IMG/VR virus record: IMGVR_UViG_3300023219_000157
Coordinates: 1-26,006 of that record
Reading direction: 5' to 3' (one strand)
DNA length: 26,006 nucleotides
From: a virus
Each line of letters opens with the position of its first letter. Position 1 is the stretch's first letter. A program made the translations under genes and the position numbers. Positions 21,034 through 26,006 of this stretch are shown in pieces. The notes below the pieces were generated by a model, which was given only the letters and a program-made list of their open reading frames with translations, ran no database searches and was not told the DNA's origin.

Positions 21034-22218
21034 CTATGCAGTCGCCTTATCAGGAATAATCCGGATCCGTTTCTCGCCATGCAGCGATCGGGACCGGGTT
21101 ATGTCTGATGTTAATTCTTCGATTTGTGCGGATTGTTCTTGAACCGCTTTCCTTAATTCTGCTGTTTCTTTCAACGCAGATTTGAGTTGACCGGTCAAAA
21201 GTTCAAGAGCGTTCTTGATCTGGCCGTCACCGTCCAGCATCAAAGTGGCGTCTTTCAATGTCTGATCTTCAACCGATCTAAACTCTGGTGGCTCTTTATC
21301 AAATTCCCGGTAATGCTTAGCTAGGTGATTATAAACCCCGCGCCGGTCACCATCTGGAATATCAACCCCACCCCGGGCTCCAAGTAAAGCCCCCATGGCC
21401 GCAACAACACCCCGGAAGACAACCGCATGGCTGCCTCGTTCCCGGTGGTGAGGGAGTTTAAAATCACCCTTCTTTCGTTCTTCACCGGTTTGCTCAACAA
21501 ATGTTGCCATGATCTGCAAATCATCAATATCGGCCGCCGCCACTTCTTTTGGGCCGTCCCAAGCTTCCGTTTCTGGTGCAATGGGCGTCCCGTCCGGGTG
21601 GGCTTCGGCAAAGGTGATTGTGTCTTTTTTCTCAGTGCTGATTGCTTTCCGGATAATATCACAAGCATTATTCATCTGGCTTTTTGAGACAATCGCACAA
21701 TCTTTGGTTTTTTCCCAATTATCCAAATAATCTTTGAACCAGTCTTTCACCGGTGACAGATCAAGACCCTTGGCGGTTACCAAAGCTTCAGGATTGGATG
21801 GAATTGGCACAATGGAAAATTCAAGCAATTCCTGTTTGGTAAATTGAATGCCGCCGTCACCCCGTTCAAATTCAACCGGAGCAAAGCCCACGCTTGTCGC
21901 ATTAAGAAAACCAGCCTTGACCATTTGAAAAACGGAATCTGCCAGCTTGTTCATTTCTTTGGTGGCAAACTTTACTGATGCTTTTAAGGCCCCGCCCTCA
22001 AGTCGAATGTTTTCCGCCCGACCAATCGGCAAAGATCGATTGTCATGGCCAAAAAGGACAACAGGATTTTTCAGGAAGTTCGTCAAGATCCAGCCCTTGG
22101 GATCGATAGTATCCCCATCCCGGTCTTTTGTCGCTGTTGAAATGGTAAAATCAACCGTCCGATCATCTTCATGAGACAACTTGATTTCTGTTCTGGTTTT
22201 AAGCCTAACAATTTTCAT
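21034..22218 (-). CDS. HK97 prohead protease with long C-terminal extension
   Basis: 394 residues; typical family members are about 180-250. The catalytic domain (1-150) shows the triad residues: FGHDNRSLPIG (H58), NATSVGF (S109) and LLEFSIVPIPSNPEA (E133). Residues about 240-310 form an extra segment with FKLPHHRERGSHAVVFRG and RRGVYNHLAKHYREF, a piece found fused to some phage proteases or near them. The last 60 residues (LTGQLKSALKETAELRKAV...) are a coiled coil and may act as scaffold. Capsid delta domain plus this tail could assemble the prohead. AAGGA precedes the ATG. Confidence 0.9.
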   Translation of the reverse strand: MKIVRLKTRTEIKLSHEDDRTVDFTISTATKDRDGDTIDPKGWILTNFLKNPVVLFGHDNRSLPIGRAENIRLEGGALKASVKFATKEMNKLADSVFQMVKAGFLNATSVGFAPVEFERGDGGIQFTKQELLEFSIVPIPSNPEALVTAKGLDLSPVKDWFKDYLDNWEKTKDCAIVSKSQMNNACDIIRKAISTEKKDTITFAEAHPDGTPIAPETEAWDGPKEVAAADIDDLQIMATFVEQTGEERKKGDFKLPHHRERGSHAVVFRGVVAAMGALLGARGGVDIPDGDRRGVYNHLAKHYREFDKEPPEFRSVEDQTLKDATLMLDGDGQIKNALELLTGQLKSALKETAELRKAVQEQSAQIEELTSDITRSRSLHGEKRIRIIPDKATA

Positions 22219-22238
22219 GGTTTGTTCCTTGACAAATA

Positions 22239-24242
22239 TTACCTTTTGTTGTCCGAATTTTCAAGGGCTTTGATTATAGCCCGTTCCTGGTCCCGGAAAG
22301 CCCGTTTAAATATCCGGCGCAATATCCGCTCGTGGGGTCGGCGTCTATCATCAAATATCTTGGCAACCTTTAATCTAAAATCAACCGAACTTGCTGCGGC
22401 CCGCGCCTCGGGTGTGACTGCCAATACGGCACATCTGCAATTAATTGAATTTTCTGCCCTAGAGAATAGCCCGGGCCCAGCCCCCGTGTCACCGTCCGGC
22501 GTGGTAAAGTCCTGCCCCACCTTAACAATGTCACCATCAAGGGCGACATGGCTGTCCCGTACTTTGCTGTCAAAGGATGCCAACCACATTTTTTCATTCA
22601 CACCGGCTTGTTTCATAGCCAATTCAGCAGAGAAAGTTGAACCCGCAACTGTTTCTGTTCGGGCAATGGTTTCAGCGGTGGCTATACGAACATCGAAAGC
22701 TTTATTTACTCGTTCGGTCAATTTAATAAACGAATCCCCGGCGGCCACACCCTCGGCTAAGGTGTTTTTTACAGCCCGGCGCGTTGTCTCATCAATTGCT
22801 CGTACCTTATCGGCCCCAAACTCTGACAGAAATACTTGGGAACGGGTATCAGCCAGATTGAAATCAAAAGCCACACCCATCTGATCAAATTGATCTTCCC
22901 CAAAATCCCGTATGACCTCCCGCATGGCTACAGTTGCCTCAGATGCGGCACTATTTCCCACAATAGCGTTTTCAATATTTCGGTCACTGGGAATATCTTG
23001 CTTCACAGAGAATGCTTGCGGCCCCACCAAGCCAGTTTTACGATTAATCACAGTCAAGGATCGTTCGGCTGGTTCGGTAGAGCCATCTATATCACCGATG
23101 GTCAAATTGAACGGAACGGCAAACAAGTCATCCCCGCCGTCGATATCCGGCTCATCAGCAGACCGGCGAATTTCATTTAAGCTAAATGCGTGCGGATGTT
23201 TGCTCATGATTTCGATCTTGTCCGCCTTATCCTCTTTGGTTGGATTGACAAAATCCAAAAAGACATTATCCCCGAACATAGGTGCCAGTGTTTTGTTAAG
23301 GCTGGACTTGATTAGTTCAAGTTTCGGCACAATTACAAACCGTAATGCAATGTTCATAGCCTCTTTCGAGGTGGCCTGATTGCTGTTTTCGACAATGCCG
23401 AAAATCTCCGGGGGAAAGCCGTAAAACTGCAAGATAGCGTCCCTGTTAGATTCACCAACCTCTTTAAGAGCAAGGTCTTTGGGCGATTGGTTCAATTCTT
23501 TAACGGATATCAGGCCCGGCATAAAGAATGGTTTATGCCGATTAAGTGCGCCGGACAACTTCTGGACCCATGATTCCTCAAGTCTATCTTTGACCTCTGG
23601 GCCAATTGGTTTGTCCGCTTCAGCACTGGAAATCAATAAATCTGGTCGCGCTCCGTTCTCAAAGAATGTCTTAGTGAATTTGCGGGCGTTCACATCAGTT
23701 TCAAGGATGTCGCCGAGGCTTTCAGCTACACCAATTGGGGCAAGATATGGGTCAGCAGGGTCGGGTATCTTGATATGGCAAATGTCTTCAGGTTTAAACT
23801 TCAACGTTTTACCTGCACCGGGGCTTATTTCCCATTCCCCCCCACCCAACGCGGGGCGCTCACTAACCCAATTAGGGGGAATAGGCCACAGGTCAGTCAC
23901 GGGTTGTCCCGGCGTCACAGCGCGTTTTAAAAGGATTGCTTCATTTGCTAGGCAAAGGTGTTTGAGGATTAATTGCCGGTTGACCAGACCAGAAAATTCT
24001 TCATTCCCATCATCCATCAGTTTTTCAAGAGGGTGATCAAGAATCCGTGCGCCGTCTTTATCAACCACGATCCAATCAATCGCCGCGCCGATTTCAGCAA
24101 TCTTATCCACGACCTGTCGTATCAGACGCCATTTGCCGTAATCTTCAAGTATTCTGTTATTCGTAAGACTTCCACCGCCCATTTGTTGCGGCATGAAAAG
24201 ATTAAAAGAACTTCCCTTGGCAGCTTTACTGAAAAACTTCAT
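22239..24242 (-). CDS. Portal protein fused to a Mu F-like head domain
   Basis: 667 residues. Residues 1-390 match the HK97-type portal (WRLIRQVVDKIAEIGAAID, LWPIPPNWV, YGFPPEIFGIVENSNQAT, then FGDNVFLDFVNPT). Residues about 485-610 match the phage Mu gpF-like minor head protein: IARTETVAGSTFSAEL, WLASFDSKVRDSHVALDG, SRAENSINCRCAV. In most phages these are two genes. Mu F-like proteins are injected or bind near the portal. The last 55 residues are basic (RRRPHERILRRIFKRAF). Start overlaps the terminase stop (ATGA). Confidence 0.93.
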   Translation of the reverse strand: MKFFSKAAKGSSFNLFMPQQMGGGSLTNNRILEDYGKWRLIRQVVDKIAEIGAAIDWIVVDKDGARILDHPLEKLMDDGNEEFSGLVNRQLILKHLCLANEAILLKRAVTPGQPVTDLWPIPPNWVSERPALGGGEWEISPGAGKTLKFKPEDICHIKIPDPADPYLAPIGVAESLGDILETDVNARKFTKTFFENGARPDLLISSAEADKPIGPEVKDRLEESWVQKLSGALNRHKPFFMPGLISVKELNQSPKDLALKEVGESNRDAILQFYGFPPEIFGIVENSNQATSKEAMNIALRFVIVPKLELIKSSLNKTLAPMFGDNVFLDFVNPTKEDKADKIEIMSKHPHAFSLNEIRRSADEPDIDGGDDLFAVPFNLTIGDIDGSTEPAERSLTVINRKTGLVGPQAFSVKQDIPSDRNIENAIVGNSAASEATVAMREVIRDFGEDQFDQMGVAFDFNLADTRSQVFLSEFGADKVRAIDETTRRAVKNTLAEGVAAGDSFIKLTERVNKAFDVRIATAETIARTETVAGSTFSAELAMKQAGVNEKMWLASFDSKVRDSHVALDGDIVKVGQDFTTPDGDTGAGPGLFSRAENSINCRCAVLAVTPEARAAASSVDFRLKVAKIFDDRRRPHERILRRIFKRAFRDQERAIIKALENSDNKR

Positions 24243-25522
24243 GTAAGATCATCCCATTTGAAATGGTTGCCGCCACTTAATTCTGTTAAGGCCCATACAT
24301 CTGCATCCATTCTGTCGGGGCTCCCGTCTCGGGTTCTGTTATAATCTAACGTAAATTCTGCCATCTGGTCCTCGAGCGTTGGAAATGAGCCGACATGATG
24401 AACTTGTCCCTTTTCGTAGAGCATGGCGATTGGTTCCGCCCTGATTGTTTTTCCGCGTGTTGCGATGACTTTTTTATAATTAACACTTTTGTCGACATTA
24501 CGCAAGACCGCCTCTATCATATCTCCGCCGTTATTGGCCTCACCTATTACGATATCAGCTTGCCACCGCTCATAGGCCGTTGCGGCGACCCTTGCCCATT
24601 CAGTTGGCCCATATCGGCCAGATAGATCTTCCAGTATAAAATATTCTTCATCCTTACGGGCGGCTACGATGATGCCAGTTTCATCTGACTCCTCACCTGA
24701 TGTTACCGCGGGATCAATGGCCACAACAATCCTATCCAGACTGTTTTTATCAACCGATTTAATCCGGTCCCGGTCAAACCATGCTCTATTCCATAGGGCG
24801 CCGGCGATGTCTTCCAGTATTTCACCATTAAGTTCCTGACGACCAGTTCGCGTTCCTTCATACCGTTTGATGATTTTTTTAAAGAATTTCTTTGGTAGGT
24901 TGGCTTCATTCTCATATGTAGTGCCCCGGGTGATAATAGTGGTAGAATCTGCCATTAATTCCTTAAAGAATTTTATGGGCCGGGGTGTTGTGGTTACACA
25001 TATTTGAGGATTGACCCCAAGCCTTAGGCCAAAGAGAAGATTATCCCAAGTATCTTTAAGGTATTTAAACTTAGCAGGCTCATCAACCCAGGCGTAATGG
25101 TGGGATGGACCTCTAAGCTGACCTGGTTCTTCTGCTGAATACGTTGTGGCTATTGAGCCATTCGGCCATGTAACTTCACGTTTGGATGGTTCATATATAG
25201 GCATATTCCATGGCGCACTTATAGCCAGTAAACCTGCTTCTCCTTCAATCATGACTTTCCTGGCATCGGATACAGTCTCACCCACCAGCGCTATGCGTAG
25301 CTTTTTAGTAGGATTAGTTTCTATAAGCTCTCTAATCCATTCTGACCCGGTACGTGTCTTACCAAACCCACGTCCAGCCAGCAGTAGCCAAATAAACCAA
25401 TCGCCTAAAGGGGTTAATTGCTTATCCCTGGCCCATATATCCCATTTGTAGTTTAGAACGGCCCGTTCGGCTTCAGTTAGGCTTGCCGCTACCTTCTGGA
25501 GTTCGGGAAGCGTAAGCCTCAT
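24239..25522 (-). CDS. terL: Terminase large subunit
   Basis: 427 residues, GTA-like. The ATPase has Walker A LLLAGRGFGKTRTG (K55) and Walker B YAWVDE (D147, E148); TTTPRP follows at about 177-182 as the coupling motif. The RNase-H-type nuclease shows AIDPAV (D270), IGEANNGGDM (E328, D334) and DRMDADVWAL (D403, D406, D408). Packages DNA through the portal. Starts 50 nt inside the small-subunit gene in another frame, with AGGA upstream of the ATG. The length is short for TerL but the motifs are complete. Confidence 0.95.
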   Translation of the reverse strand: MRLTLPELQKVAASLTEAERAVLNYKWDIWARDKQLTPLGDWFIWLLLAGRGFGKTRTGSEWIRELIETNPTKKLRIALVGETVSDARKVMIEGEAGLLAISAPWNMPIYEPSKREVTWPNGSIATTYSAEEPGQLRGPSHHYAWVDEPAKFKYLKDTWDNLLFGLRLGVNPQICVTTTPRPIKFFKELMADSTTIITRGTTYENEANLPKKFFKKIIKRYEGTRTGRQELNGEILEDIAGALWNRAWFDRDRIKSVDKNSLDRIVVAIDPAVTSGEESDETGIIVAARKDEEYFILEDLSGRYGPTEWARVAATAYERWQADIVIGEANNGGDMIEAVLRNVDKSVNYKKVIATRGKTIRAEPIAMLYEKGQVHHVGSFPTLEDQMAEFTLDYNRTRDGSPDRMDADVWALTELSGGNHFKWDDLT

Positions 25523-25886
25523 GTAATTTTTCCTGTAAGGATTCTTGTGCTTGGGTTATCTTGGCAATAAATTCATGTTCATGCTTGACATTGGTCTGAT
25601 CCCGCCATTGATCTGAGCGGCGATTTTTAAGCCAGAATATCATTGCAGTTACATCACCAGAAAGAGCTTTTTGGTATAGGCTTTTAGCCACCTCCATATC
25701 AGCAATTTCTCTACCATTTTTTACGGCACCCGAAAATGCTTCATGTTTGAGTATCCATAAATCAACAGTTGAGGTGGCAACATTCAGGAATTTGGCCAAC
25801 TCTTCATTGGTTGCGCCCATCATACAAAGCTGTGTTACATGCTCCAATTCATCCGGATTATATTTGGTTGGGCGCCCGGCGGTCAT
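25473..25886 (-). CDS. terS: Terminase small subunit
   Basis: 137 residues. GRPTKYNPDELEHVTQLC and the helix-turn-helix about 23-45 (ATNEELAKFLNVATSTVDLW) are typical of phage small terminases that bind the packaging site; AMIFWLKNRRSDQWRD is a widely shared motif in this family. C-terminal part is helical and would oligomerise. No good ribosome site is seen before the ATG (25884-25886); it may be coupled to an upstream gene. Overlaps the large subunit gene by 50 nt. Confidence 0.87.
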   Translation of the reverse strand: MTAGRPTKYNPDELEHVTQLCMMGATNEELAKFLNVATSTVDLWILKHEAFSGAVKNGREIADMEVAKSLYQKALSGDVTAMIFWLKNRRSDQWRDQTNVKHEHEFIAKITQAQESLQEKLHEAYASRTPEGSGKPN

Positions 25887-25913
25887 TTCAATATTTGCCG
25901 GATTGAATTGAAA

Positions 25914-26006
25914 CTAATATACCATTTTCCATATATAGAAAGTTATAACGATAACTATCGCGATAAACCCATTGCTCTTCCGTTCCTCTCGAAGTAATTG
26001 TTTTAT
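25914..26006 (-). CDS. C-terminal end of a small membrane protein (cut by window edge)
   Basis: The reverse strand is open from the window edge to TAG 25914-25916, encoding 30 residues: a basic segment (KQLLREERKSNG) and one hydrophobic span (FIAIVIVITFYIWKMV). The start must lie beyond the window. It resembles in design the other short single-span peptides of this genome, but coding is supported only by the open frame and composition. Confidence 0.4.
   Translation of the reverse strand: MKQLLREERKSNGFIAIVIVITFYIWKMVY

Noticed and set aside
21016-21036. Palindrome ACCTTGCACAAGGT between protease and capsid genes as a terminator
   Set aside because: Only a 6-bp stem with a 2-nt loop and no T-tract on the transcribed strand; at most a weak processing hairpin.
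22171-22884. 237-codon open frame on the plus strand
   Set aside because: Antisense to the Mu F-like end of the portal fusion; translation is Ser/Ala/Arg-rich shadow sequence.
1-26006. CRISPR array, insertion sequence or integrase
   Set aside because: No regularly spaced repeats, no transposase or recombinase motif, and no terminal inverted repeats were found on either strand.

Overview
The window holds most of one tailed-phage genome, either a free phage contig or a prophage segment: HK97-type head, long tail with a tape measure (siphovirus-like). The host is Gram-negative, shown by a nested Rz/Rz1 spanin pair. An alphaproteobacterial host is likely because the terminase, tail-terminator and tail-tip genes resemble gene transfer agent (GTA)-type modules; this is inference from protein character, not from a search. 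No integrase, ParA/B, rRNA or CRISPR array is visible.

Layout. (1) 1-1304, minus strand: a Cro/cI-like helix-turn-helix protein, a small membrane protein, a long hairpin terminator, a tRNA block (Leu-UAA, Ser-UGA, Ser-GCU and one tRNA-like gene with an abnormal middle), a 31-residue membrane peptide and the N-terminal part of a VRR-NUC nuclease cut by the window edge. (2) 1305-1570: divergent control region with a clear sigma70-like promoter firing rightward. (3) 1571-5628, plus strand: a tightly overlapped early operon with two unknown genes, a 39-residue membrane peptide, a coiled-coil protein, a Bet/Red-beta annealing protein, a DUF1367 protein, a Ref-like HNH nuclease, an HNH-AP2 homing endonuclease interrupted by an amber codon, and three small unknown genes. 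(4) 5632-25886, minus strand: the late operon, read right to left as small and large terminase, portal fused to a Mu F-like domain, prohead protease, major capsid, head accessory proteins, head-tail adaptors, tail completion, tail terminator, major tail protein, frameshifted tail-assembly chaperones, tape measure, distal tail, a second major-tail-like protein, a fibre-like protein, hub, NlpC/P60-like plug, J-like tip protein, three small genes, M15 endolysin, holin candidate and spanins. (5) 25914-26006: the C-terminal end of another small membrane protein.

The early operon and the late operon run into each other, with stop codons 3 nt apart and a hairpin over the junction.

The most interesting points are the apparent -1 frameshift joining the two chaperone ORFs, two divergent major tail protein paralogues in one tail, a heptad 'TFD' repeat shared by two neighbouring tail proteins, an extra beta domain in the head-tail adaptor, a class-I-shaped tRNA-Leu(UAA) with a terminator-like hairpin directly upstream, and several unannotatable-by-length membrane peptides coupled by overlapping start/stop codons.
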